64,000 nt of DNA from assembly GCA_947396885.1 (NCBI GenBank), contig OX377201.1:21801923-21865922 (forward strand), read 5' to 3'. Position numbers and translations under genes: made by a program. This stretch comes from Heligmosomoides polygyrus polygyrus. Its lineage: Eukaryota > Nematoda > Chromadorea > Rhabditida > Heligmosomidae. Positions 53,059 to 62,649 of this stretch are shown in pieces. How positions within the stretch are numbered: position 1 is the stretch's first letter; each line of letters begins with the position of its first letter. Below the pieces are notes generated by a model. It was not told the DNA's origin, did not search any database, and was given only the letters and a program-made list of their open reading frames with translations.

Positions 53059-56036
53059 CAGCGTCTGTCCCGCTTCGTAGCGGGGTCCGCTATTCTGGTG
53101 TCATGACGCCACCTTTCCCGATCCAGCGCTAGATCAGGGTGGACGCCAGCCGCTTTCAAGTCCGTATGTAACGTATCAGCCCAGCGCTGCTTCGGGCGCC
53201 CTCTAGGCCGCTTTCCTACCACCTCGAACTTAAGGCCTATCTTGCGGACGCTATCTTCCTTTCCACGCAGAACGTGGCCGTACCATCGTAAGCGAGCTTC
53301 GCGCATCTTGTCCGCTATCGGCGCGACACCGAACTTCTGCCGAATAGCATCATTTCGAATGCGGTCCATGCGGGTGACTCCAGCCGTCCAGCGTAGCATC
53401 TTCGTCTCCATGACGCTGAGGCGCGTTTCAACTTCCTTAGTCGCAGGCCAACACTCAGCGCCGTACATCGCTACTGGCCGGATGACTGCCCTGTAGATCT
53501 TTGACTTAAAGCGCTCCGGTATCTTCCTATCGCAGAGCACCCCAGTCAACGAGCGCCACTTGGACCAAGCTGCACTCACGCGTGAATTCACTTCGACCAT
53601 CAGTTTGCCGTCAGACGCGACTGCTGATCCCAGGTACTTAAAGACCGCAGTGCGTGGAAGCTCGATGCCGTTAACCTTGATGGAGCTGGACTCGGTAACG
53701 TCCGTCGTTAAATACTCGGTCTTCTTCACGTTCAATCTGAGTCCAAACCGCTCCAAGCGATCACACCAAGCTTGCACCTCTCGCTCGAGTTCACCTTTAT
53801 CTTCGCTAGCGAGCATCACGTCATCGGCATAAAGCAACGTCCAAGGGACGGGCTTCTGAAGATCTCGTGTGATGGCATCCATGACGACAACAAAGAGGAG
53901 TGGGGAAAGCGCAGAACCCTGGTGTACCCCGACAGAGATGGGGAACTCCATCGAGGTTCCAGCTGCAGCTTGCACTCGACTCTTTGAACAAGAGTAGAGA
54001 ATTCGCACCCACTCTATGAGCTCTTCGGGAACTCCATGATGTCGCAAGGCGTACCATATCACTTCACGCGGTACGCGGTCAAAGGCCTTCTCCAAGTCGA
54101 GGAAGGCGATATGCACTGCCTTCTGTTTCTCGCGATGCTTCTCTATCAGGAGGCGGGCGACGTGTATGGCATCAATGGTGCCACAGCCAGCCACGAAGCC
54201 GCACTGATTGCTGGAAAGCTGGACGATGTCCCGAATTCGTCCATCGACAACTCGCTCAAAGATCTTCATGCTGTGCGAAAGCAAGCGAATCGGACGGTAA
54301 TTGGAGCAGTCTGCAGGACTGCCCTTCTTCTTCCAAATCGGAATCGTCGTACTTTGGCGCCAACTCTCAGGCACTTTTTTCTCCGCCACAACCTGATTAA
54401 AGAACTTCGCCAACCACTCAGCAGGGTACCAAAACTTCGACTTCCACAGTTCTGCTGCCACGTCGTCGGGCCCAGTCGCTTTGCCTGGCCTCATCTTCTT
54501 CAAAGCCGCTTCAATCTCCTCCACGGTGATCTTCTGAACGGGGCCGTGGGTTGGAGCCGTTGAGGGGATGGCTGGATGAGGAAATTCTACTGTAGAGATT
54601 TCCTCAAAGTAATCGCGCCATCGCTTCAATGCCTTCTTGCGGTCCGTAAGAAGACGGCCGTTCTCATCATTGATGCCGAAGAACTTCTCGATGTCCTCGG
54701 TCTGGCGATGGCGATTCTTTGCGAGTCGGTACAGATACCGCTCCCCATCGCGCGACTCGAGCTTCTCGTTGACATCTCCATAATGAGTGGCTTTTGCAAC
54801 AGCCACGGCCTTCTTTGCAGCTTTCTTCGCTTCTTGGTACTTCCGCCAGTTATCGGCTGTCTTTTCGCCGAGAAACACGTGATATAGCGTCTTCTTCTCT
54901 CGAACTTTGGCTTTCACGTCATCTGTCCACAGCCAGGCCTGCTTGTCGACCTTCCGTCGTCCAGGCTTCGTGATGCCGAGCTCCGACCGTGCAGCGTGAC
55001 GAATCGCGTCGGTGGCCTTCTCCCAAGTTTCGTCGACAGTTGTCACTGTCGGTAACCGCACGCGAGAAATCACAGCTGCTTCCTTCTCTTTCATTCGCCA
55101 CCACTTGATTCTTGGTGCACCGCATCGCTCGACCTGCTTCAGCCTCGGAGGGGCGATCTTTAAAGTACAGATCAGCGGTCGATGCTGTGGGGCGACCGTC
55201 TCATACGGCACGACCTTCGCGTCTGTGACAAGACTTCGGTCTCGATCCTTCACAAGGACAAAGTCTATCTGAGTCCTGGTGTTCCCGCTATAGAACGAGA
55301 TGAGGTGGGAATCGCGTTTGCGAAATACGGTGTTCACTATGGTGAGGTTGTGCGATTCCGCATATTCAAGGATACGCTCACCATCTGCGTTACGCGATCC
55401 GTAACCGAACCCACCATGACAGCCGTACCCGTCTTTCGTCGCGCCGACATGCCCGTTGAGGTCACCAGCGACTATGATGACATCTTTCGACGGTACCTCT
55501 GCTGTCTTCTCATCAAGCAGGCTCCAAAACTCTTCCTTGGCTTGATCCGAGCAGCCAGTCTGTGGAGCATACGCAGAGAAGAAGTGATAGAGTCGCTCCT
55601 TCGCGGCGACAACGATCTTCATCAATCGATCGTCAAAGCGCTCGACGCTTACAATCGAGTCACGAAATCGTTCGGAGACGATTATTCCGACACCACTGGT
55701 GGTCCTGGGACTTCCACATAGAACGGCCTTGAAGCCACGTCCTATGTCCCTTGACTTACGGCAGGACCACCTCGTCTCCTGCACCGCACAGAAATCAACT
55801 CTTCTACGCTCCAGTGCTTCAACCAACTCGCACGAGCGGCCCGTCAACGTACCCACATTCAGCGTTGCCACGCGGGTCCTGCTTACGTTACGGGACTTTC
55901 GGACTAGCTCAGTTGCCCCCCGATGCCGTCCTCGCATCAGGGACCCTCGCATACTTCTCACACTCGCCGGGCTCTGCGAGTGCGCGTCGGCTCCCGCGGA
56001 CGCCGTAGCACTATCTCGAAACACTTGAGCTGTCAT
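53058..56036 (-). CDS. RTE endonuclease-reverse transcriptase, intact
   Basis: The open frame continues upstream to 56204, but that extension lies in the leader and in host flank beyond the duplication, so the ATG at 56036 (MTAQVFRDSATAS) is the best start, giving about 992 residues. A later ATG (MRGSLMRG) is possible. An APE-type endonuclease occupies the first third: RVATLNVGTL, VDFCAVQETRWS, FFSAYAPQTG, VIIVAGDLNGHVG, TQIDFVLVKDRD. Reverse transcriptase follows, with SNYRPIRLLSHSMKIFERV, HIAFLDLEKAFDRVPRE, GVHQGSALSPLLFVVVMD and the catalytic YADD about 736 residues from the start. A C-terminal domain has KMLRWTAGVTRMDRIRND and WYGHVLR. Function: nicks DNA and copies its own RNA at the target. 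No stops or frameshifts were found. Confidence 0.95.
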   Translation of the reverse strand: MTAQVFRDSATASAGADAHSQSPASVRSMRGSLMRGRHRGATELVRKSRNVSRTRVATLNVGTLTGRSCELVEALERRRVDFCAVQETRWSCRKSRDIGRGFKAVLCGSPRTTSGVGIIVSERFRDSIVSVERFDDRLMKIVVAAKERLYHFFSAYAPQTGCSDQAKEEFWSLLDEKTAEVPSKDVIIVAGDLNGHVGATKDGYGCHGGFGYGSRNADGERILEYAESHNLTIVNTVFRKRDSHLISFYSGNTRTQIDFVLVKDRDRSLVTDAKVVPYETVAPQHRPLICTLKIAPPRLKQVERCGAPRIKWWRMKEKEAAVISRVRLPTVTTVDETWEKATDAIRHAARSELGITKPGRRKVDKQAWLWTDDVKAKVREKKTLYHVFLGEKTADNWRKYQEAKKAAKKAVAVAKATHYGDVNEKLESRDGERYLYRLAKNRHRQTEDIEKFFGINDENGRLLTDRKKALKRWRDYFEEISTVEFPHPAIPSTAPTHGPVQKITVEEIEAALKKMRPGKATGPDDVAAELWKSKFWYPAEWLAKFFNQVVAEKKVPESWRQSTTIPIWKKKGSPADCSNYRPIRLLSHSMKIFERVVDGRIRDIVQLSSNQCGFVAGCGTIDAIHVARLLIEKHREKQKAVHIAFLDLEKAFDRVPREVIWYALRHHGVPEELIEWVRILYSCSKSRVQAAAGTSMEFPISVGVHQGSALSPLLFVVVMDAITRDLQKPVPWTLLYADDVMLASEDKGELEREVQAWCDRLERFGLRLNVKKTEYLTTDVTESSSIKVNGIELPRTAVFKYLGSAVASDGKLMVEVNSRVSAAWSKWRSLTGVLCDRKIPERFKSKIYRAVIRPVAMYGAECWPATKEVETRLSVMETKMLRWTAGVTRMDRIRNDAIRQKFGVAPIADKMREARLRWYGHVLRGKEDSVRKIGLKFEVVGKRPRGRPKQRWADTLHTDLKAAGVHPDLALDRERWRHDTRIADPATKRDRR

Positions 56037-56392
56037 ACACCATGTGATGTGACATGGGTCTTCGTAGGCCGGCCTGTCACAAGGGCCTGTCGCCTGCAAT
56101 CGAGTGTCCGTGTTCGGCTTAACTCGCAGAGCGAGTAGTTTCCAGTGGCACCACGTGGAGGAACGGACATCGCCACCGAATGCATTCCTTTCATGAGATA
56201 GCATAACATTTGTGGTCCATGTTTCTTGGCCAAGCTACAGAGCAGCACCAATAGTGAGAGAAATCTATCCTTACTTTTCAAATTTGCCTGTTTATCGATT
56301 TATTTTTGACGTGCACCGAAGCCACACGTGAATACACAATGCCAGAATGAAATTCATTTATTCATTTATTACACGAATGTGTTGACTATGGG

Positions 56393-56690
56393 CTCGTGGA
56401 GCGCAGTTGGAGGAAGTGCCGACGGCCGCCTGCGCCCGATATCAGGTTCCTGGTTTGAATTTCCCGCCCAGGCCAACCAAGCCTTTCATCCCTCCGGGGT
56501 CGGTGAATTGGTACCAGACTTGTCTGGAAAGGATAAAGCGCTGTCTTGTTCATCGGCTGGCCACAGCAAGCCATTGTATGGCCAAATACGCATTCAACTC
56601 GCCTCCACGACATCCCGTAGAAGAAGAATGCGTGGCGCATCCCAAAGGGGGTTGAATAACACCGTCCTTTACCTTTTATCCTTGATGTCC
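56393..56690 (+). repeat. SINE family A, full copy
   Basis: Head CTCGTGGAGCGCAGTTGGAG, B-box region GGTTCCTGGTTTGAATTTC, body ATCGGCTGGCCACAGCAAGC, tail CCGTCCTTTACCTTTTATCC. Confidence 0.9.
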
Positions 56691-56944
56691 GTGTGCTAAA
56701 TTTACAACAGAAATACGACACAATTAATACACATAAGGATTAGAACAGCGCCAACAATTTCTAATGATGAGTTTGCCACATCTGAAGTATCTTTCTCTAG
56801 GAACGTATATGCTCACGGAGAATTTTTTGCAAGCGTTATAGTTTGGTGGCAAGAAATTATTTATGGGAAGCTTTTCATATAACGTGAGTGTCCTATGTGT
56901 GAAGAAGAAACGGCGACAGTTGTGTTTAGCAGTATCAGTGTCAT

Positions 56945-57366
56945 ACTCAACAACACCACCTTGGGTGTAAGCTGTTACGACGATGTTTTGTTGTGATCAA
57001 AACTTCTAGCGCCAGGCGGGACTCGAACCCGCACCTCCCTCTAACCGAGCGGGAATGCTCTACGCCATTACACCACCGGCGCCGTTTGATCGAACGCAAC
57101 ATCCACACCTCGTGGGACCCATCAGCACTCACCCGTACATCGGGATGAGCCGGCCGCTGATATCAGCATGGAACCAGTTAGGCTGTAGGTCTTGATAGAA
57201 ATGATTCAAATCAGTTTCTTTTAAGCCTCAATTGGCTGGTACCGAGGATGTAAGCTGTTACGACGATGTTTTGTTGCGATCAAAACTTCTAGCGCCAGGC
57301 GGGACTCGAACCCGCACCTCCCTCTAACCGGGCGGGAATGCTCTACGCCATTACACCACCTTGGGT
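56945..57366 (-). repeat. Tandem tRNA-like SINE family C units, 290-bp period
   Basis: Two near-identical tRNA-like blocks lie at about 57007-57083 and 57297-57362 on the minus strand, with GGTGGTGTAATGGCGTAGAG, an anticodon-arm-like stem around TCGGTTA, and the B box GGGTTCGAGTCCCGCC. The left block has GGCGCCG pairing with the 3' TGGCGCT through wobble pairs; the right one lost its first bases. The unit between them matches the body at 43700-43880. The stem has a mismatch and the loop lacks U33, so I call these tRNA-like repeats rather than tRNA genes. Confidence 0.8.
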
Positions 57367-57657
57367 GTTAGATGCTCTTATTGACACTAGATCTGTAATT
57401 TCGATTCCAATTTGCTGATTTGCAATTTTGTGAAATTAATAGATCATTTCGCTTTCTTCTAACTGGGGAAGGGTTTCGTCCTTCCATGGAACTTCAAGTT
57501 GTGACCAGGATCACTAGAAAGAGCTCGGAATGCTGATTACGAGTATGGGTGTCAAAGCTGCAAAATGAAATTCCTGAGCGATTTATGACCTGGTGACCTC
57601 GCTGGCTGTGCAAAAGAGCTGGCGCGGAAGCGGTGAGTCATAGAGGTTCCGTAATAA

Positions 57658-57983
57658 GGCCTGCACACTTCTGCGACACCGCGGCGTGGCAAATGGGGCG
57701 ACGGCTACCTCCGCGAAATCCGGCGGTCGCGGCGCGGTCGCATTAGAGCATCGTTATAGGCAACGGGGCCGATGTTCCCGTTGCATGTCGCGCCGCAAGG
57801 AATGATTTGGACCATTCCAGCCTGCGGCGCTCAGCACGGCGTAGCCTGCGATAGCCGCCGCGACAGCCGCAAGAGTGTGCATGCCCCCACCCTATGGCAC
57901 GTGTCGCAGTACCGCGCCGCGGCCGTCGCGGCCCTATGCTTCACTATGGCCGCGCCGCGCTGTCGCAAAAGTGTGCATGGGCC
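57658..57983. mobile_element. GC-rich MITE inserted in the palindrome
   Basis: 326 bp, very GC-rich. Terminal inverted repeats are GGCCTGCACACTTCTGCGAC and the complement of GTCGCAAAAGTGTGCATGGGCC. An internal partial repeat of the end (GCAAGAGTGTGCATGCC) occurs near 57870. It interrupts an arm that is continuous in copy B. Frames in it are compositional. Confidence 0.88.
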
Positions 57984-58312
57984 TATAGTGAGCCGCAAGC
58001 TGCGGTGGTGGCGCAGAGATAGTGCTCCGGCTCGTCATGGGCGACGTCTTTGGCTCGGTACCCGTTGCTGCCGGCTTTCTTTCAAATCATAATTTATCTT
58101 GGAAATGACATTTGTTTTCAATTACGGCACGTGATTGATTAAGTAGCCGGAAAAAGTACCATACACGTTTGTAGATATGCTTGAAAGAAAATAACTGCTA
58201 TGGAGACATTTGTATTAACTATTTTGCACAAATAGACTCTAAGTCATATATTGAATAACTAGAGGTGTTTGTAACAACCTTGCTAGTCATGGAACAAAGC
58301 AGAAAAAATGTG

Positions 58313-58742
58313 TGAAGCAAAAAGGTAAGTAGAATGTATGATGACGAACAACAAAATGTCGTTGATCTACTGCTTTTTATTCACTCACGATGTCCTTTTC
58401 ACCAGCTAAGGTGGTGTCCATTCTTCTCGCTGAATTTTGGGTGCCAGACACAACGATGCACCAAGTCGTGAAGAGAAGAAGATCGCTAGAAGGTTCGCAG
58501 CTGATCTACGTGACGGTGCTGCAGCTTCAGTTGATGTCGAAACGGATGAAAACTTGGGATCAGATGTGTCTACTGATCGCTGTGCGCAATGTTCCAGCCG
58601 GGGCTACGTTGCTGATTCAATCCCTAGACGTTTCTTTCTTCGACCCAATGAAAAAGTTATGAAAAGGGTCAGGTCGTTTGCCATGGCGAATAGCGTGGAG
58701 TTCAACGTGACCCAGAGAGACCACCTACTGAAGGTGAAAATG
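58313..58742 (+). other. Coding-like insert in the loop of palindrome A
   Basis: This segment has no counterpart in copy B. From about 58478 to 58733 one frame is open and protein-like (KIARRFAADLRDGAAAS, RCAQCSSRGYVADS, RRFFLRPNEKVMKRVR, SVEFNVTQRDHLLK), preceded by TTCGCAG and followed by GTGAAA, so it could be a captured exon. I do not recognise the protein. Confidence 0.4.
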
Positions 58743-59439
58743 TCACCATAGTAGTTTTTTGCGTGAAAGCATTTTTACAAACATGTGTGGTAGTTTTCCC
58801 GGATATTTAATCAAACACGTGTCATAATTTAGAATAAAAGGTTATTTCAAAGATAAATTATGATTTGCAAAAAAAAATTGGCAGCAGCGGGGACCGAACC
58901 TACGACGTCGCACCTGAAGAGCATGAGCACTACTACGTCACCGCCGCAATTGGAGCGTCCTTCTTACGGAGCCCCGATGACTCACCACTCTCGCTCCATG
59001 TGTGTCGCACAGCCCGCCTGTGGTGAGGTCCCCCGATTTCTGCAGGCCATAACTCGCTCAGGGATTTCATTTCGCAATTTTGACACACATATTCGTAATC
59101 AGCATTGCGAGCTCTTTCTAAAGGACCTTTTCTCAACTTGAAGTTCCATGGGAGGTCGAAACCTTTTCCTAGTATGAGCAAGTGATATCAATCCAAAATT
59201 CTTATTTCGCACATTCCTTGAGGGTATTTGATCGTATTGATATCCGAAAGTGCGTGTCATGAGCTTCCTTGTAAAGCTGTTCTGCACATTACCCACAAAA
59301 CACCCACGAACAGTCTCATACGTAACAACACCACCTCGGGTGTTGGATGCTCTTACCGACACTAAATCTGTAAGTTTGATTCCAATTTGCTTATTTGCAA
59401 TTTTGTGAAATAGTACTAGATCATTTCGCTTTCTTCTAA

Positions 59440-60397
59440 CTTTGGAAGGGTTTCGACCTCCCATGGAACTTCTAGTTGAGACCTGGATCATTAGAAAGAG
59501 CTCGAAATGCTGATTACGAATATGGGTGTCAAAATTGCAAAACGAAACTCCTGAGCGAGTTATGGCCTGCCGAAATCGGGAGCCTCGCCACAGGTTGGCT
59601 ATGCGAGAGTGCGCGAGAGTGGTGAGTCATCAAGGCTCCGTAGGAAGGGGCTGCCAGCTGCGGCGGTGACGCAGGGATAATGCTCACGCTCGTCGGGCTC
59701 GACGTCGTTGGTTCGGTTCTCGTTACTGCAGCCTTTTTGCAAATCATAATTTAACTTCGAAATGACCCTATGTTCTGAATTATGAGACGTGTCCGATTAA
59801 ATAGTCGGGGAAACTACCATACACGTTTGTAAAAATGCTTGAAGGAAAAAAACTGCTATGGTAAACACATTTTTTGCTTTATTCCATGAATGCCAAGGTT
59901 GTTAGAAACACCTCTAGTTATTCAATATATGATTTGGACTCTATTTGCGCAAAATAGTGAATAAAAATGTCACCATAGCAATTTTTTCCCTTAAAGCATT
60001 TTTACAAACGTGTATGGCAGTTTTCCCGACTATCTAATCAGACACGTGTCATAATTCAGAACAAAAGCATTCCGAAGATAAATTATGGTTTGCAAGAAGA
60101 CGGGCAGCAACGGGGACAGAACCAACGACGTCGCACACGACGAGCGTGAGCACTACCCTTGCGCCACTGCCGCAGCTGACAGGGTCTCCTTACGGAGCCC
60201 GGATGAGTCACCACTCTCGCGCCCGGTCCGCCGTACAGGAAGCCTGTGGTGAGGCCCCCGATTTCGGCAGGCCATAACTCGCTCAAGGGTTTAATTTTGC
60301 AATTTTGACACCCATATTCGTAATCAGCATTCCGAGCTCTTTCTAATGATCCAGGTCTCAACGTGAAGTTCCATGGGAGGTCGAAACCCTTCCAAAG
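59440..60397. mobile_element. Large palindromic element with tRNA-like arms, copy B
   Basis: Left arm 59440-59867 and right arm 59975-60397 are inverted copies with ACTTTGGAAGGGTTTCGACC ends. Each arm contains a tRNA-like block (for example GCGGCGGTGACGCAGGGATA and the B-box-like TTGGTTCGGTTCTCG). The roughly 105-bp loop is the complement of the loop in copy A, i.e. the element sits in the opposite orientation. No transposase was found. Confidence 0.9.
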
Positions 60398-60404
60398 TAA
60401 GACT

Positions 60405-60905
60405 GATTTGCGCTCAAAATGCGGTTTCTCCCTTTAAATTTCTGCAGGTGAGGAAGTTTGCTCGGGTTCGCGATTTTACTATCGACAATGAATCCGAGAT
60501 TTCAACTCTTGCTCCTTGTCAGTCTAGAGCCAAAGCTGAATGGATTCATAGACATCCTATCTCTTAGTGTTTTAAACATCACGAAGGGGTCACATCTTTC
60601 CTTTTGATGAGAAGGCTTGAGAAAGGCTTCAACATTTCAGCTTTCTCTCAGCACCATTTTGTATCTCACATTATTTAGTTGGCCAGCTAAGCAGCTCGAC
60701 ATCAGCTTATGAGCGAACCTAATTTAAACATCTTCTAAAAGAAGAACGCCATTTTTCTTCAAAGTCCTGAAACTATTGTTCTGAAGGTGGTCACACATAT
60801 GTCTCATAAATGCAGGAAACCTTTTCTCAGTTCTATTTTAATTTGTTGTCAGAATTACATCTCATCCTACTATCCTACTATATATAACAGAGTGTGTATG
60901 TGTTT
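60405..60905. other. Non-coding stretch
   Basis: No gene or shared repeat was recognised. Confidence 0.3.
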
Positions 60906-60910
60906 TCTGT

Positions 60911-61185
60911 AGTCGAGGTCGCTGAACACGAGTCTGAAGTTCGTTTTTGAAGTGTCGATCGCCGTTAATGGAAATTGAACAAATTATCGATTTTTTGTGG
61001 ATGTCATTCAAGCGGTCCAGAACTTCAGCCTGGAGATAGTCGAGGCCGCTGAACACGAATATGAAGTTTGCTTTGGAAGTATCGATCGTTCTCAATCGAT
61101 GCTAATCAAGATATTGATTTTTGACGTATGTCATTCAAGCGGTGCGAAACTTTAGCCCTGGGAGTAGTCGAGATCGCTGAAAGGT
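60911..61185 (+). repeat. Tandem repeat, unit about 128 bp, 2.2 copies
   Basis: Units start with AGTCGAGGTCGCTGAACACG at 60911, 61038 and 61166. They contain ATGTCATTCAAGCGGT and TCGATCG. The copies differ by several substitutions. Confidence 0.9.
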
Positions 61186-61224
61186 AGTCGATGAATGATT
61201 TGTATTTATTTATTTCATTTTATT

Positions 61225-62106
61225 TATTCTGACATGTGATACAACCCACGCAAAGCGATCCATGTGAGCGAGCTCACCATCGCAACCAAGGAACACACTA
61301 GACGTAGCTTTGAAACCAGTTGAATAAATAAAATCAGATGTGATTCAAAACGGCATAACACCGGTTGAACGATCGGCTACTTCGCCCGAAAGGGTAATCA
61401 CAAAAAGAGCAAGAAAAAAAGCAAAACCGTCAGCGAAGGTTAAGGGTGGTTCCGCAATACCCTTTTGAAGCTGGATGCGCTTACTCTACTTGACATACTC
61501 AGCGCCCGCTCGGCATACGAAGAAATTGGAGCGGGCCGAGCTTCTGGGCCGCGGGAACCGAAGCTTAACTGTAGTTCCTTTAGCAATGGATGTGAGAAAA
61601 GGGCAACCGCCCAGATGGACGAGACCGTGCATTATTTTGTATAGTATAAGAAGGTCATGTTCCCTCCTACGTGAGTTTAGTGATTCTAGGCCCTGCTGTG
61701 TATTTCGTTCAGAGCTTGATGGGACCGCACGAAACCCGATATTCTCGATCTAAGGAAAAGTTTCGTCGTGAAGCTGTTATGTACCTTTTCAAGAAATTCA
61801 ATATTTTTTACTTTTGTAGGACTAAAAACAGGCGTACAATATTCAAGAAGCGGACGAAAGTACATTTTGTATGTTCGGAGAAATGTTTGCTCATCATTCG
61901 TGCTCAAGCTTCTGAAGAGATTGCACATAGTACTTGAAGCCTTTGCTGCTACATCATTGCAAAGGTTATCAAATTCTAGATTTTCGGTGATGACAAAGCC
62001 AAGATCTTTTATTTCTGCAGCCCCTACAATTTGTTGACCCTCGAAAAAATGAAATAAGAAGCTTTATTGTTGTTTCTACCTAGATGCAGCATTTCACTTT
62101 TACCTC
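61225..62106 (-). pseudogene. CR1-like LINE, C-terminal reverse transcriptase remnant
   Basis: The minus-strand frame 61928-61686 encodes TYKMYFRPLLEYCTPVFSP and IEFLEKVHNSFTTKLFLRS, the typical CR1/Jockey-type end of the RT domain. Upstream, other frames give EMLHLGRNN and DLGFVITENLEFD (62090-61960). Downstream, the tail has LRFPRPRSSARSNFFVCRAG-like text near 61560-61510. Frameshifts and stops break it. It is cut on its 5' side by the LTR at 62107. Confidence 0.85.
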
Positions 62107-62523
62107 TGTTATGGCTGGACGATCACAGTGGTGATCGTGTGTAGCGCGCCCGTAGCCGGCTAGTAGAAAGCCGATGACCACCCACGTAGGCGCGGTGGTA
62201 ATCCGCCAAGGCAGGTCAAAGTAACGACCGGCGGGAAAACGGGGCGCATATAAGGCCGCTGCCGAGACCCTCAGGGGTCGTCGTCGCAGGTCGCCGCCGA
62301 GGAGTTCCAGCCGCCGCCAGCCTACCTCCATCGCATGCAGCCGTCGTCGTTGGAGTGGAAGCTGTATTCTACTAATAAAACTGTATTATTCTCTGCTGGC
62401 TCGTCACGCGGAAGTGAGGCTCTCTGTTAATACAGAGAGCAGTGAAAGAGACGTCAGAGGTCTAGTAGCAGTAGGAAGAGACCCCAGACGTCTAGTGAAG
62501 GTTGTATCCTCAGGGATACAACA
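62107..62523 (+). repeat. 5' LTR of a second LTR retrotransposon
   Basis: It begins TGTTATGGCTGG within the LINE remnant and ends ATACAACA. It contains a TATA-like GCATATAAGG (62248-62257) and AATAAA (62373-62378). A hairpin GTTGTATCC TCA GGGATACAAC lies at its end. The likely primer-binding site TGGCGATCAGGTGTG begins at 62525. The exact end is inferred, since the matching 3' LTR is outside the window. Confidence 0.75.
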
Positions 62524-62540
62524 GTGGCGATCAGGTGTGC
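62524..62540 (+). promoter_or_regulatory. Putative primer-binding site of the second LTR element
   Basis: TGGCGATCAGG follows the LTR end by one base and begins with TGG, complementary to a tRNA CCA end. The tRNA was not identified. Confidence 0.5.
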
Positions 62541-62649
62541 CACTTCCCGCTACAGGAGCGGAAGTGAGGAAAGGACGCCTGAGCAAGACTTCGAGCAAGT
62601 CTGAGGCTCTGAGAAAGAAGCCTAAAGAGAAGTACTGGGTTGATCTAAG

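Larger units (their letters stand above)
53032..56177 (-). mobile_element. Full-length RTE-clade non-LTR retroposon with 17-bp TSD
   Basis: The insertion is bounded by GAATGCATTCCTTTCAT at 53015-53031 and again at 56178-56194. It ends in a short trinucleotide tail (minus-strand GAAGAAGAA then GATGAT; 53032-53058) directly after the stop codon, as usual in RTE elements. The 5' leader before the likely start is about 140 bp. It is intact and probably young. Confidence 0.96.
57470..59172. mobile_element. Large palindromic element with tRNA-like arms, copy A, with insertions
   Basis: The inverted arms run from GGAAGGGTTTCG near 57475 and from its complement near 59165 inwards. Shared blocks are TTCCATGG, AGAAAGAGCTCG, ATGCTGATTACG, GGTGAGTCAT, GCGGTGGTGGCGCAG (tRNA-like) and CATACACGTTTGTA. 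The central loop contains ATATTGAATAACTAGAGGTG. Relative to copy B, the left arm carries a 326-bp MITE (57658-57983) and the loop carries an extra 58313-58742 segment. Confidence 0.88.

Noticed and set aside
57007..57083. True tRNA gene
   Set aside because: The anticodon stem has a mismatch, the loop has C where U33 is expected, and the block is part of a repeated unit. Without a covariance-model score I treat it as tRNA-like.
57772..58092. 106-codon Arg/Ala-rich frame
   Set aside because: It sits across a GC-rich MITE with inverted ends and has no protein-like features.
58933..60361. Frames in the palindromic elements with recurring text such as SLERARNADYEY
   Set aside because: They appear only because the same arm is read in several copies. 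They contain no protein family and include the tRNA-like block.
57470..60397. Flip of the loop (and of the cassette in the 21.7/29.8 kb elements) as evidence for an invertible switch
   Set aside because: The elements are palindromic, so a loop in the opposite orientation is explained by whole-element insertion on the other strand. No evidence requires in-place inversion.
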